From assembly GCA_965249005.1 (NCBI GenBank), contig CBDFLD010000023.1, forward strand, positions 186,001-250,000: DNA of 64,000 nt, written 5' to 3'. Positions within the stretch are counted from its first letter, which is position 1. Each line of letters starts with the position of its first letter. Both the position numbers and the translations under genes were made by a program. Shown piece after piece: positions 52,600-63,476 of this stretch. Below the pieces are notes generated by a model. The model ran no database searches, was not told the origin of the DNA, and saw only the letters and a program-made list of their open reading frames with translations. This DNA comes from CBDFLD01 sp965249005. Lineage in GTDB: Bacteria > Acidobacteriota > UBA6911.

Positions 52600-54996
52600 A
52601 TGGTACGTACCAACTGTGGACTGTTGTATTGGAGTCTCGTTGTATTCTGTAGCGCGGTTTGCTGCCAAGATGTTTTGTGGGCAGCATCACCGAGCGAGTA
52701 CCGAGATTCTGTAGTGACGTTCTATGACAACATTTTGGAATACGGCCGCGACGGCTACGGGAAGAAGACGCCGCTCTTCGTGGACGGCATTGCTGTGGAG
52801 ACAAAGACGCCCGTTGTTGCTGCAAATGGCGATGTGATCTGCAACTTTGCTTTCCAACAATACCTGCTGCGAGGATTGGTAGGTTTGTCTTCCCTCACCG
52901 GGGAACAGAAATACCGCCGGGCGGCTTACCAAGCCACCGACTACGTCTTGAAGAACATGGTGAATGCAAAGTCCGGACTGATCTACTGGGGTAACCACGT
53001 GTATTGGGATCTGAATACGGACGCCCCGCGTTTTGCCCCTCACAACAGTCATGAGCTGAAACAAGATTTTCCCTATTACGAGTTCCTGTACGAGGTCAAT
53101 CCCCAGGCCACCAAGCGATTCATCGAGAGCTACTGGAACGCACACGTGGACCTGGACGACCCGTGGATGATGTTTGGCCGTCACGCGCACATGGAGCGGC
53201 CGGGCCCACGCGGTAAGGTAAAGCCGGGGGAGTTGGCGTTTACCCTTGCCGCCGCGGACCTGTTCTATGCTGCGGGATTCCTATACTCCAAGACAAATGA
53301 CCCCGTGTGGCGGGATAGGGCCGTCGGGCTGGCGGAACGGTTCGTCAGGCTCAAAGACCCGAAGACCGGACTTGCACCTGCGATTCTCGACGCTCATGAC
53401 CCCGCATTCAACCGGGAGGCCCATCGGCTCAGTCTTGGACATCTTGGCGTAACCGTCCGAAACTTGCTCATAAACTATGGCCGACGAAGCGATTCCTATG
53501 CTCTGGGTCAGTTGTATTTGGCTGAGACGCTTTCAGGGGATTCAGCCGCCAGATTCCGCCAGTGGGCTTTGCAGGATCTGGTCGCCTACGCCAAGTATTG
53601 CTACGAGGAGAAGAGCAGGGCCTTCTACGAAATGCGCCGCACCGATACGGGTGAGAGAATCAAGTTTTCTCAGGTGCGTGTTGTACCAACCAAGGACTAT
53701 CTTTCTTACCCGATGAGATTCCACGGGAACAAAGGGCTTCCTCTGCTGTTTCTTGCCTACGCCCGAGGCTACAAGCTGACGAGCGACGAGCGACTGAAGG
53801 AAACTGCGGAAAAGTGCCTGGACATCCTCGAGCTTGAAAGGGACAAGCCGGCGACCCTGTCCGGGCTCGCCAGTGAATTTCTGAAATCCGACATGGCCGC
53901 TTGTCTGATTCAAGGATTACTCGATCTTTACGAAGCGGAGGGTGACGGGTGGTACCTGGAGGCAGCGCGAGGTGTTGCTGATGACGCGCTGAGCCATTTC
54001 TTTACGGGCGAATTCTTCGTGGACTGGCCAAATGAGTTTCCGTCGAGTCGTGTGAATCAGAGCCTGCCGCTGGCCATGCTCAGGCTTTACGCAGTCTTGA
54101 ACAAGAGTGGGGTTGCCCTACCGCAAGATATCGGCGGATACGGCATGTCGGCAAGCAACCCTAATGACATATCCATGTACTCCGGCCCCTATCGGTTCAT
54201 GTGGGCCAAACACCATGTCGATATCGGGGCCGGGAATCTATCGGCTCGCGTGGGCGATTCCTTCCCTCATGGCAAGAGAGCGGACGGTCTCTCCAACCAT
54301 CCGGGCGTGTGGCGTCTTAGCTCGCCGCATTTCTCCGGAAATGTGCTGGACAGCATGAAGGGAATGGTATTCGAGCCGCTCTGGAGGGTTTTGCCGTATG
54401 GTGTGAGAAAACTGAGCGACCGTGAGGCCCGCATCGAGCACTGGCAGTTCCAGAGCGGTTCGGTCAAGGGCCCCTATCTCGGCATCACGATGAATTACAG
54501 CGTCGCCACGTCGGACTCTCTGGACTGGACCCTGGAAATCACACCGCTCGAAGAGGGCTACGGAGACCTATCCCTGAGCGCCAAAGCGTATCTCAATGCG
54601 AAGGCCTCGCCGCAGTTCACCTTTTTCAGCCCAGTTGGTTTCACCGGCCTAGAGCTTCCGGATAACGAGGAGATCCTTGTGAACTCCCAAGCCAGTGCGG
54701 CCGAGAGGCCGCACAGATACCGGCACCCCCTTTTCTACAGCCGTATTGAAGATGCAATCCTGGTCTTCATGTTCCAACCCGGCGCGCCGATAGATCTGCT
54801 TGCCGCTGGACCGTCGCAGGGCAACCCGGGAGGCCAGCGGGGCTTCGTGTGGCACATCGCGGACGCCAAGAAGGACAAGACATACAGACTGTATGCCCGC
54901 ATAAAAATACTCCCGTTCTCGCGTGCGAATGAACTGATGCCGCACTACGAGCAGTGGTGTGCAGGCATGCGCGTAGGCAACGCAAAAGGGCAGTGA
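52600..54996 (+). CDS. Secreted pectate-lyase-like alpha/alpha-toroid protein
   Basis: A 798-residue exported protein (signal peptide about 1-33). The first 480 residues form helical repeats as in proteins annotated pectate or pectic acid lyase in planctomycetes: TPLFVDGIAVET, LTGEQKYRRAAYQATDYVL, GLIYWGNHVYWDL and HELKQDFPYYEFLY. About 490-790 is a second, beta-rich domain (FMWAKHHVDIGAGNLSARVG, HPLFYSRIEDAILVFMFQPG) not found in the shorter paralogue that IS-A disrupts at 26384-29939. The ATG at 52600 has AGGAGG nine bases upstream. Lyase activity is inferred from family annotation only; no catalytic residue was identified. Confidence 0.65.
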   Translation: MVRTNCGLLYWSLVVFCSAVCCQDVLWAASPSEYRDSVVTFYDNILEYGRDGYGKKTPLFVDGIAVETKTPVVAANGDVICNFAFQQYLLRGLVGLSSLTGEQKYRRAAYQATDYVLKNMVNAKSGLIYWGNHVYWDLNTDAPRFAPHNSHELKQDFPYYEFLYEVNPQATKRFIESYWNAHVDLDDPWMMFGRHAHMERPGPRGKVKPGELAFTLAAADLFYAAGFLYSKTNDPVWRDRAVGLAERFVRLKDPKTGLAPAILDAHDPAFNREAHRLSLGHLGVTVRNLLINYGRRSDSYALGQLYLAETLSGDSAARFRQWALQDLVAYAKYCYEEKSRAFYEMRRTDTGERIKFSQVRVVPTKDYLSYPMRFHGNKGLPLLFLAYARGYKLTSDERLKETAEKCLDILELERDKPATLSGLASEFLKSDMAACLIQGLLDLYEAEGDGWYLEAARGVADDALSHFFTGEFFVDWPNEFPSSRVNQSLPLAMLRLYAVLNKSGVALPQDIGGYGMSASNPNDISMYSGPYRFMWAKHHVDIGAGNLSARVGDSFPHGKRADGLSNHPGVWRLSSPHFSGNVLDSMKGMVFEPLWRVLPYGVRKLSDREARIEHWQFQSGSVKGPYLGITMNYSVATSDSLDWTLEITPLEEGYGDLSLSAKAYLNAKASPQFTFFSPVGFTGLELPDNEEILVNSQASAAERPHRYRHPLFYSRIEDAILVFMFQPGAPIDLLAAGPSQGNPGGQRGFVWHIADAKKDKTYRLYARIKILPFSRANELMPHYEQWCAGMRVGNAKGQ

Positions 54997-55126
54997 ACAG
55001 CGCCGTGGACAGGTTTGTGAAAAGACAGCCCTAATCGTAAAAAGCTCTTTCGACGACTACTTGAAATGAGGACGACAATTCCACAAAGCGTTTCAAGATT
55101 GTAGGCCAGAGTTGATGGAGTATCCA

Positions 55127-58100
55127 ATGTCGATTCGTTATTTGTGCCTTGTGCTTCCGATTCTCTTTCTTGCGCAGACGACTTCTTCGGCCGCACCGTC
55201 GCCTACTACCCCTACCGCGTCGACCATTGATTTCCAGCGAGAGGTTCGTCCCATCCTCTCAGATAATTGCTTTCCATGCCATGGGCCGGACAAGAGCATG
55301 CGTATGGCGGAGCTTCGGCTCGATACCCAGGAAGACGCCTTTGCCAAGCGTGCCAATGGAACGCCGATCGTCCCGGGGGATGCGGAGGCAAGTCTGCTTT
55401 ATCAGCGCATCGCTCACGAGAACGAGCCAATGCGGATGCCGCCGCCCCTGTCCACGAAGAAACTGGCAACAGAGCAAATCGACATACTCCGAAAGTGGAT
55501 CGAGGAGGGTGCTTCGTGGGACCAGCACTGGTCGTTCAAGGCGATCCAGCGGTTGGACCCTCCAGCAGTGAACGACGAGACCTGGGTTCGCAGCCCCCTC
55601 GACCGGTTTATTCTGGCGCGGCTGGAGGCGGAAGGTCTTGTGCCAGCTCCTGAAGCCGACAAGCGTACCATTGCCCGACGTGTGACGCTGGATTTAACGG
55701 GACTGCCGCCGGACCCCGGAACCCTGGAAGGCTTCTTGCGCAATGCCTCGGAACAGGCTTATGAGGAACTGGTGGACAGGCTGCTCGACTCGAAGCACTG
55801 GGGCGAGCACCGCGCCCGCTATTGGCTGGACGCCGGACGTTACGGAGACACCCACGGTATCCACATCGACAACTATCGCGAGATGTATGCCTATCGCAAC
55901 TGGGTGATCCAGGCTTTCAACGAAAACAAACCTTTCGACGAATTCACGATCGAGCAAATCGCCGGTGACCTGTTGCCCGACCCGACGCTCGATCAGCTGA
56001 TTGCGACCGGTTTTCACCGCAACAATATCACCACCAATGAAGGCGGTGTCATTCCAGAAGAATACGAGGCAATCTACGCCAAGGATCGAGCCGATACCAC
56101 GGGGACCGTATTTCTAGGGCTCACCGTCGGATGCGCCACCTGTCACGACCACAAATTCGATCCGATTGCACAGCGAGAGTTCTATTCCATGACGGCGTTC
56201 TTCAGAAACACAACCCAGTACGTGATGGACGGCAACATATCGGATCCCCCACCTGTTATTGTTGTACCCAGTGATCAAGACCGCAACCTTTGGTACCAGC
56301 TCCGCCGGGCAGCAGCGGACACCGAAGCCAGTATTGCTGACCGCGCCGCGTCGGCAGACAAAGTGTTCGACGAATGGCTTGCAAGTGGCGAGCATCGTTC
56401 CATTCGGACCCCGCTCGAAGAGTCCGCGGAGCTGCTGACGCTGGCGCTTGATGATGAACCTGCGGTAGAGATCGAGGGAATTCGGAAAAAACTGGCGCTT
56501 CATCAGGGAGCGGAAGTCGGTAAAGGACCGAACAAGCACCAGCCGGCGCTGCGGTTCGGCAAGGAATCGTGGACCGAGCTTCCTCCCTTGAAGTTCGACA
56601 GCGACACACCCTTTTCTATTGCGATGTGGGTTTACACACCGAAGGAAGCCGGGCGGTTTGTGGTTGCGGGTCAGTACGATCCAGACGACGATTTCCGCGG
56701 ATGGTCGATGGCGATAGCGGAACGGCAACTCAGCTTTAAAATGACCGGCGAAAAGGCGGCCGAAAAAGAGACGCCTTCCCAGGTAAGCATCTCCCCCATC
56801 ACTACGAAGCGGATGTCCACGGGAGCATGGGCTCATGTCACGGTGACCTACGACGGCTCCGGCGAGCGTGCCGGTCTGCGTCTCTACCGGAATGGAAATG
56901 CTGTTGAAGAGCAGGGCAGCGAGTTCTTCGCCAGGGTAGAAGGGAGTATTCTGACGGAGCGGCCTCTCTATTTGGGAAAAGGAATCACCAAGGGTAGAGG
57001 AGGCAAGGACGACCCCGAGTTTAGCTACTTCTCGGGCGGTGGCATATCCGATCTTCGGGTTTTCAAACGTCAGATCACGGTCCAGGAGGCCAGGGTTGTT
57101 TCACGGTGGTCTCTTCTCCAAAGCGCGCGAGACAAGAAAACGGAAAAACTAAGCGCCGAGGAACGCGAAGCGCTGCACCTCTACTACCTCAGCGTCAAGG
57201 ACGAAGACTACGGCCGGTTACTGGCACGCCAGCAGGAAATCGGGCGGGAGTGGCGCGAGATTCGGCGGCGCGGGAGCGTCACCCACGTGATGCAGGAAAT
57301 AGCGGACAAAGAGCCCGAGGCTCATGTTCTTTACCGCGGCATGTATGACCAACCACGTGAGCGCGTTGTGGCTAACACTCCCTCGGCTTTGCATCCAATG
57401 GCTGCGTCGTTGCCGCGTAACCGCATGGGGTTGGCGAAGTGGTTGGTCGACGGGGAGAACCCGCTAACCAGCCGCGTGACCGTAAACCGCTACTGGCAGC
57501 ATGTTTTTGGAACCGGTCTGGTAAAGACCAGCGACGACTTCGGCTCGCAAGGGGAGTTGCCGTCCCATCCCGAATTGCTCGACTGGTTGGCGACTGAGTT
57601 TCGCGATTCGGACTGGGACATCAAGCAGTTCTTCCGCATGCTCGTCACCTCCTCCACCTACCGCCAGTCCGCTCAAACGACGGCGGAAAAGCTCGAAAAG
57701 GACCCGAAGAACACGCTGCTCTCACGGGGGCCGCTTTTCCGCATGGATGGTGAAATGATTCGCGATCATGCGCTGGCGGCGAGTGGCCTCCTGGTTCGCA
57801 AGATCGGCGGCCCCAGTGTGAAGCCCTATCAGCCGCAGGGTGTCTGGAAAACGGTGGCCATGCCCTCGAGCAACACCCGCATCTACGAGCAGGACTCGGG
57901 CTCCAAACTCTATCGGCGTAGTCTGTATACATTCTTGAAGCGGTCCGCCCCACCTCCCGCAATGGAGGTCTTCAATGCGACCACCCGAGAGCACGCCACG
58001 GTGCGCCGTGAGCGAACCAACACGCCGTTGCAAGCGCTGGTGACGATGAACGACACTCAATTCGTCGAGGCGTCACGCACCCTCGCCCAGAGAGCCATGC

Positions 58101-58366
58101 GCGAGTCCGGAGACGACTTCTACCGGCGGCTGGATTATGTGACGACCCGACTTCTTGCACGTGATTTCGACGAAAAGGAACGCGCGGTTGCCAAACGGAG
58201 CTACGACAGTTTCATCGGTCTTTACAGTTCGAATGACAAGGAGGCAAAGAAACTTCTTGCTGTGGGCGAGTCGCCGCCCGACGAGGCTCTGCACGTCACG
58301 GAGTCGGCAGCGTGGACCATGCTGACAAACCAGATCATGAATTTGGACGAAGTGTTGAACAAATAG
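55127..58366 (+). CDS. Cytochrome-c-like / DUF1549 / LamG / DUF1553 protein
   Basis: A 1079-residue exported protein of the planctomycete type. After a signal peptide comes a cytochrome-c-like domain with heme motif CFPCH (Cys48, Cys51, His52). About 140-345 is DUF1549, including [12 protein letters not shown] near 335, a second CxxCH. About 470-655 is a LamG/concanavalin-like insert ([26 protein letters not shown]). About 760-1040 is DUF1553 ([29 protein letters not shown]). The ATG at 55127 follows GGAG by six bases. A DUF1501 gene follows 96 bases later, the usual partner. The pair probably works on an extracellular substrate, possibly redox-linked; the true role is unknown. Confidence 0.88.
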   Translation: MSIRYLCLVLPILFLAQTTSSAAPSPTTPTASTIDFQREVRPILSDNCFPCHGPDKSMRMAELRLDTQEDAFAKRANGTPIVPGDAEASLLYQRIAHENEPMRMPPPLSTKKLATEQIDILRKWIEEGASWDQHWSFKAIQRLDPPAVNDETWVRSPLDRFILARLEAEGLVPAPEADKRTIARRVTLDLTGLPPDPGTLEGFLRNASEQAYEELVDRLLDSKHWGEHRARYWLDAGRYGDTHGIHIDNYREMYAYRNWVIQAFNENKPFDEFTIEQIAGDLLPDPTLDQLIATGFHRNNITTNEGGVIPEEYEAIYAKDRADTTGTVFLGLTVGCATCHDHKFDPIAQREFYSMTAFFRNTTQYVMDGNISDPPPVIVVPSDQDRNLWYQLRRAAADTEASIADRAASADKVFDEWLASGEHRSIRTPLEESAELLTLALDDEPAVEIEGIRKKLALHQGAEVGKGPNKHQPALRFGKESWTELPPLKFDSDTPFSIAMWVYTPKEAGRFVVAGQYDPDDDFRGWSMAIAERQLSFKMTGEKAAEKETPSQVSISPITTKRMSTGAWAHVTVTYDGSGERAGLRLYRNGNAVEEQGSEFFARVEGSILTERPLYLGKGITKGRGGKDDPEFSYFSGGGISDLRVFKRQITVQEARVVSRWSLLQSARDKKTEKLSAEEREALHLYYLSVKDEDYGRLLARQQEIGREWREIRRRGSVTHVMQEIADKEPEAHVLYRGMYDQPRERVVANTPSALHPMAASLPRNRMGLAKWLVDGENPLTSRVTVNRYWQHVFGTGLVKTSDDFGSQGELPSHPELLDWLATEFRDSDWDIKQFFRMLVTSSTYRQSAQTTAEKLEKDPKNTLLSRGPLFRMDGEMIRDHALAASGLLVRKIGGPSVKPYQPQGVWKTVAMPSSNTRIYEQDSGSKLYRRSLYTFLKRSAPPPAMEVFNATTREHATVRRERTNTPLQALVTMNDTQFVEASRTLAQRAMRESGDDFYRRLDYVTTRLLARDFDEKERAVAKRSYDSFIGLYSSNDKEAKKLLAVGESPPDEALHVTESAAWTMLTNQIMNLDEVLNK

Positions 58367-58462
58367 TGGCTCCGCTGCTTTCACGAGGTATCGCGAGATA
58401 GAAGGGGGAGTTGGACCCCAGTTGTTCGCAGCACCCGTTTTTGTGGTACAGAGAGGTTTGCC

Positions 58463-59929
58463 ATGCATCCACACAAAGCAGCCATCCTAGCGGAAACGAG
58501 GCGGCAGTTCTTCGCCCGCACAGCCAAGGGTATCGGCGGAATTGCCCTGGCAAACCTTCTAGCCAGCAACAGCTTCGGCATGCCCAAGAATGACGATCCC
58601 TTTGGCGGCTTGCCAGAGTTGCCCCACTTCGCGCCGAAAGTGAAACGGTGTATCTACTTGCACATGATGGGTGCGCCGCCGCAAATGGATCTGCTCGATT
58701 ACAAGCCCAAGATGAAGGACTGGTACGACAAGGATCTTCCGGAATCTATACGTCAGGGGCAGCGTCTGACGACCATGACATCCGGGCAGTCACGCTTCCC
58801 GATCGCACCGTCTGTTTTTCAATTCAAGCAGCACGGCCAGAGCGGCGCATGGATTTCCGAGCTGATGCCCCACACAGCCAAGATGGTCGATGACATCGCC
58901 ATAATTCGGTCGATGCACACGGATGCCATCAATCATGAACCGGCGATAACGTTCATTCAGACAGGCCAGCAAGTGGCCGGCCGGCCCTGTATCGGATCCT
59001 GGATTGCTTACGGGCTCGGCAGTATGAATCGGAACCTGCCCACCTTCGTGGTGATGAACGCGGAGAAAAGCCACCCCAAGTCGGAAGTGCAGGCCATCTC
59101 TGCGAAAATGTGGAGTGCAGGGTTTCTTTCTCCCAAGTACGCCGGCGTGGGGCTCCGCACCGGCACAGACCCGGTGCTCTACCTCAGGGATCCGGATGGT
59201 GTTTCAAGAGATGTTCGCCGCACGATGCTGGATGGCCTCAGTGAACTGAATCAGATCCGGCACCAGAAGATTGCCAGCCCGGAAACCCTGGCACGAATCG
59301 AGCAGTTCGAATTGGCTTTTCGAATGCAGGCTTCCGTCCCAGAGATGGCGGACCTCTCCAGTGAGCCGGAAAGCACCTTCAAGCGCTGGGGCGAGGAAGC
59401 GAAGCAGCCCGGCAAGTTCCAAAACGCTGCCTTGATGGCACGGCGGCTGATCGAGCGTGACGTACGATTTGTCCAGATCTATCACCGCGGCTGGGATGTA
59501 CACTCCTTTGCGCCTGAAGTGCTTCCCGCCCAGGCCAGAGACGCAGACCGCGCTAGCTGGGCTTTGATCCAAGATCTAAAGGAGCGCGGCCTCTTCGAAG
59601 ACACACTCGTCATCTGGGGCGGCGAGTTCGGGAGAACGATCTACTCCCAGGGTAAATTGACGCCCACCGACTACGGCCGCGACCACCATCCACGTTGCTA
59701 CAGCCTGTGGATGGCCGGCGGTGGCATCAAGGGCGGCGTGGTTCACGGTGAAACGGACGACTTCTCCTACAACATCGTCAAAGACCCGGTCCACATCCGG
59801 GACCTTCAAGCCACACTTCTACACCTGTTTGGCATCGACCACCAACGTTTCACTCACAAACATCAAGGACTGGACGCCAAGCTGACGGGCGTCGAACCGG
59901 CGCACGTCGTCAGGGAAATACTGGCGTAA
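58463..59929 (+). CDS. DUF1501-family protein, Tat-type signal
   Basis: A 488-residue protein related to alkaline-phosphatase-fold sulfatases. It opens with ETRRQFFARTAKGIGG, a twin-arginine-like signal (Arg13-Arg14). Conserved DUF1501 blocks are IYLHMMGAPPQMDLLDYKP, IRSMHTDAINHEPA, YHRGWDVHS and VIWGGEFGRT followed by DHHPRCYSLWMAGGG. It is the regular neighbour of DUF1549/DUF1553 proteins, as here (96 bases upstream). Function unproven; the fold and context suggest a metal-dependent hydrolase. Confidence 0.92.
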   Translation: MHPHKAAILAETRRQFFARTAKGIGGIALANLLASNSFGMPKNDDPFGGLPELPHFAPKVKRCIYLHMMGAPPQMDLLDYKPKMKDWYDKDLPESIRQGQRLTTMTSGQSRFPIAPSVFQFKQHGQSGAWISELMPHTAKMVDDIAIIRSMHTDAINHEPAITFIQTGQQVAGRPCIGSWIAYGLGSMNRNLPTFVVMNAEKSHPKSEVQAISAKMWSAGFLSPKYAGVGLRTGTDPVLYLRDPDGVSRDVRRTMLDGLSELNQIRHQKIASPETLARIEQFELAFRMQASVPEMADLSSEPESTFKRWGEEAKQPGKFQNAALMARRLIERDVRFVQIYHRGWDVHSFAPEVLPAQARDADRASWALIQDLKERGLFEDTLVIWGGEFGRTIYSQGKLTPTDYGRDHHPRCYSLWMAGGGIKGGVVHGETDDFSYNIVKDPVHIRDLQATLLHLFGIDHQRFTHKHQGLDAKLTGVEPAHVVREILA

Positions 59930-60025
59930 GTCTCTCTTGCCAACATCGGCCTCCCGCCACGTCGTTGTTTCTGAAGTGTCCGCGCGGATGACGATAAAAT
60001 TAACCGTGGCTGTTACTGCGTGGGG

Positions 60026-63000
60026 TTAGCGCACGCGAGACCATAAGACCGCTAGCACCATGAGGCCTAGGACGGCCAATGACTCACCGAAGAGAGAACC
60101 AGGGTAGGCCTGGTAGAGACCCTGTTGAACGCGGTCGAGACCGATCAGCCCACAGCTAGCCATCGGGATGAGGTTGAGATCGAAACGCAAGACGAAGATG
60201 TAGGCCAGCCACAGTCCGGCCCCGAGCAGAATTCCCCCGGAGATCCAAGGAAGCAGCGTTTCAGCAACGATACCTCGAAACACCAAACCTGCAACGAGTA
60301 TCAAGAGCGTTCCTACTCTTTTCTTCCGAGACCAAGCTCCCGTGAAGTTGTTCACTCCTGAGAAGAAAAGCAGCAATACGATCGTCGTCAAGAGATAGGT
60401 GGCGAGCGAACCCAGCAATGGGCTCATCGAGGGGAAGTAGTCTTCCAGTGCTCCATAACTGGCCCAGGTAGGGTCCGCCGCCGTGTTCATCAAAGACGCC
60501 ATCCGGCCGAGGAAGGCGAAGGCAACCCCGAGCGACAGGCCGAACCAGATGGTCTCCAGCCGGTTTCGAGTGGATGGCTGCGCGCCTGTCCCAAGCGCGG
60601 CGTTCGATCGGTGCAACCAGCCCATAATCAGTCCCAGGAGCAGGGCTAAAAACAAGGCGCCGACGGCGGCGCTACCCAGTTCCGTCAGAATTTGGTCCCC
60701 CAGTGGCTGCGCCGTGGAAAAAGCTGCGGCTGTGGCCTGCCAGGAATTCCAGGAGGCGAAAGTCTGGATGCACAGGACCAAGGCCGCGAAAGCTAGAAAC
60801 GTGGGCACGGAAAATTGCTTCCGGCTCCAGCTTACAATCGCGACGACAGCCCCGGCGATGACAATCAGGACAAGAACGAGCGCGCTGAGGATCTGAACGA
60901 TCTGTCGCATGGTCCTATGACTGCGGTCGGTTCGGAGCCAATCCTCGGGAACGTGCACTCCCCGGTAAAAATCGACCACCTGCTCTCCGGCGATCTCGAC
61001 AGACACTCGTGTCTCGCCCTCCGGAAGCAAGGGATCCGGGTCGGCAAAGGTGAAGGTCCAATCTTGCCGATTGGGAAGCTTCACGGGCTCCGCCGAGACC
61101 TTGCGCAGCCGATCCGCTGACAAGCCGCCTTTTTCTCGTATCGTCGCGAGGGCAATCTTCCGCGCGGTCGCCTGGTCGAGCACCTGTCCTGACCGTACCT
61201 CCGGGAGCTGATGGCGCACCCGGACCGCCTTTGTTGACGTGTCCACGTAAACAAGAAACTCTTCCGCCCGTTCCTGCACGTCGTCCCCGTCGAAACGAGC
61301 AAAGCGGATTTTCCACCGGGGAGAGTCCAGGTAACTTCCGAGCAGGGTGCGGTAGGTATCTTCGCCCGCGCTCTGCCAGATAAACCGATCCGCAACATCC
61401 AATCCTTCCTGTACGGTGGCAAGCTCCCGCCACCCGGAGGCGTCGAGGTTGCGCTCGGAGAGGGCGTGCTTGGCGATTCCGATGGCTTGATCCCGACGCA
61501 CTCCCAGTGCCGGAGCGTCACTTCCGAAATCTGCCGTCGCCACCCACAGACCCAGCGCAAGGAGGCCCGCAATCGCAATCACTCGCTTCCGGGACGCTGG
61601 CAGCTCCGTCGGGCCGGGCATTGACTCCGGGCCTTGTTCCAGTGTTTCCGCCGCGGTCTCTTGCGCCCTGGGGGGTTGCCAACCGGTATTTCGATCCCGG
61701 TCGGACAACTCCGCCCAACGCCCGCCGCGCCATCGCCCTCTCAAGACGATCCATGCCGGTACCAGGGTCAGGACGATAACCGCGCACCTCTCAAGCCAGA
61801 TTCCGGGAGCGGTAGAAACGAACAACGGCATGGCGAACCAAACAACGTCGTAAGAGAAATGTAAGACAATCGCCGGCAACAGCCCGAAGCGGAGAAAGAG
61901 AAACCCAAAAAGGAAGGACGGAAGCATCAACTCGACCATACGAGCGTATGCTGGCTGCGTGGGGTAAGGAGCATGTCCGGCTCCGAAAATCAGCGCCTGA
62001 ATCACCAAGGCCACCCCGATCCACGTCTTCCGGCCTCCAAAGCGTTGGCCGAGCAACGCCGCTCCGGCGAGTGGTACAGCGCGAAAGAGGCATTCCTCCC
62101 AGAACCCCGCCTGAAGTGAGAGGGCGATGGGAGAAAACCACGGAAAGTAATCCGCCAGCACGTTCGGCTGAAAAAGCGCATTGGACGGAGTCCACCAGCC
62201 CCAAAAACGATGGGACGCGAAGTAGAGGACCACTTCGAAGGCGAAAAACACCGGGACCACGAGATAGCCACCCAGTGTCTGGCCAAGAACGGAGGTCGAG
62301 TTCGCGACTCCCGAAGACCAGGCCCCCCAGAGCTGGACATGGTGGGGGAAGGCTCTGCGCGAGAGGCTCTCGGCCGCCATGAAAGAAAGGGCGAACAAGA
62401 TCCCGAACCCTACAACCTGAAGCAGCGCGAGAACAGACTGCTGCAGCAGAAAACTGTATCCGGACAGGGCCGTATCGTAGCCCATCCAAGCGAGGGGCAG
62501 CTGGTTGAAGATGACCAGTCCTTGAAGCAGAGAGATGAAAGCCCCCCACCACAGTGCAGGACGCCATTGGACCCACCCCTGGCGCAGGAGGAAGAAGAGA
62601 CCAATCACGCATCCGCCAAGAACGTAAAGCAGTCCCATGGCGAACGTCCCAACCATCCCTATGGTATTGTTGGCCGATCGCATCTCCTCGTAGCGCCGCT
62701 GGAATGCTTCCGGGATCTTTACGAAGCGACTCAACTGGGTGAATCGGCTGCCACTCACAACAAGGCGAAGTCTGCAGCGAGCGTCGCCGATGTCGCGGCT
62801 GGAATGTTCGTAAACGAAGCTGTGATCGGTCCGACCTGATGGTCGGACTTCCTGAGATTGCTCGACCAGGGTGTAGGAGCCGAGATCGACACTCCACTGC
62901 TCGACCGCTTGATCTTCCGCCAACGAACGCGCCGCATCGGGGAGGAGAGTTTCACCGGGTTGATCTTCCGGCAATTTCTCTTGGAAGCCGTACGGGAGCC

Positions 63001-63370
63001 CGGCCGGCGTGAAGCGGATCGCGGTCTCGGTCGTCTCCCGCTCAGCGAAATGGCGCACTACCCATGTGTACGGCGAAAAGAGTTCGCTCTCGAGCATCCG
63101 ATTGAACGCCGGCTTTCCTCCGCCTTCGAGCTCCACAAAGTTTTGGACCTCGGTCATGACACCGAAAGACGCGGCCTGGCGGAAGTTGCCGGGTCCCCAG
63201 CCGGACGTTTCGGCCAGCGACCGGGCACGGCTGAGCGCGCCGGATCGATCCATCTGGATATCTAGATTGACCAGTGGAAAGGCTTCGGGAAAATACCGTA
63301 GGGAAAACTGGACACAGAGTATCGACACGACCGACAACAAGACCCAGAAGCCCGGTCGCCGAAGCTTCAT
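60026..63370 (-). CDS. Giant CPBP-family intramembrane protease-like membrane protein
   Basis: A 1114-residue polytopic membrane protein. The central domain has the three CPBP (CaaX/Abi) protease motifs: GFWEECLFRAVP near residue 425, FGAGHAPYP, and LHFSYDVVWF. On either side lie long extracytoplasmic PepSY-like regions of similar design (about residues 35-240 and 620-830), each followed by helices, suggesting an internal duplication. Typical CPBP proteins have only 200-300 residues. GAGGATACGAGA precedes the ATG. It is convergent with the DUF1501 gene and is followed upstream by an FG-GAP gene in the same direction. The substrate is unknown. Confidence 0.8.
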   Translation of the reverse strand: MKLRRPGFWVLLSVVSILCVQFSLRYFPEAFPLVNLDIQMDRSGALSRARSLAETSGWGPGNFRQAASFGVMTEVQNFVELEGGGKPAFNRMLESELFSPYTWVVRHFAERETTETAIRFTPAGLPYGFQEKLPEDQPGETLLPDAARSLAEDQAVEQWSVDLGSYTLVEQSQEVRPSGRTDHSFVYEHSSRDIGDARCRLRLVVSGSRFTQLSRFVKIPEAFQRRYEEMRSANNTIGMVGTFAMGLLYVLGGCVIGLFFLLRQGWVQWRPALWWGAFISLLQGLVIFNQLPLAWMGYDTALSGYSFLLQQSVLALLQVVGFGILFALSFMAAESLSRRAFPHHVQLWGAWSSGVANSTSVLGQTLGGYLVVPVFFAFEVVLYFASHRFWGWWTPSNALFQPNVLADYFPWFSPIALSLQAGFWEECLFRAVPLAGAALLGQRFGGRKTWIGVALVIQALIFGAGHAPYPTQPAYARMVELMLPSFLFGFLFLRFGLLPAIVLHFSYDVVWFAMPLFVSTAPGIWLERCAVIVLTLVPAWIVLRGRWRGGRWAELSDRDRNTGWQPPRAQETAAETLEQGPESMPGPTELPASRKRVIAIAGLLALGLWVATADFGSDAPALGVRRDQAIGIAKHALSERNLDASGWRELATVQEGLDVADRFIWQSAGEDTYRTLLGSYLDSPRWKIRFARFDGDDVQERAEEFLVYVDTSTKAVRVRHQLPEVRSGQVLDQATARKIALATIREKGGLSADRLRKVSAEPVKLPNRQDWTFTFADPDPLLPEGETRVSVEIAGEQVVDFYRGVHVPEDWLRTDRSHRTMRQIVQILSALVLVLIVIAGAVVAIVSWSRKQFSVPTFLAFAALVLCIQTFASWNSWQATAAAFSTAQPLGDQILTELGSAAVGALFLALLLGLIMGWLHRSNAALGTGAQPSTRNRLETIWFGLSLGVAFAFLGRMASLMNTAADPTWASYGALEDYFPSMSPLLGSLATYLLTTIVLLLFFSGVNNFTGAWSRKKRVGTLLILVAGLVFRGIVAETLLPWISGGILLGAGLWLAYIFVLRFDLNLIPMASCGLIGLDRVQQGLYQAYPGSLFGESLAVLGLMVLAVLWSRVR

Positions 63371-63476
63371 TCTCGTATCCTCATGGTAAACCTACGTCGG
63401 CATCAACTCACGAATTCAGCCGCTGCTGGCGGATCGCTCGGTGCAGAGGTGCCGTGCGCCAAGCAGATCGCGTTCG

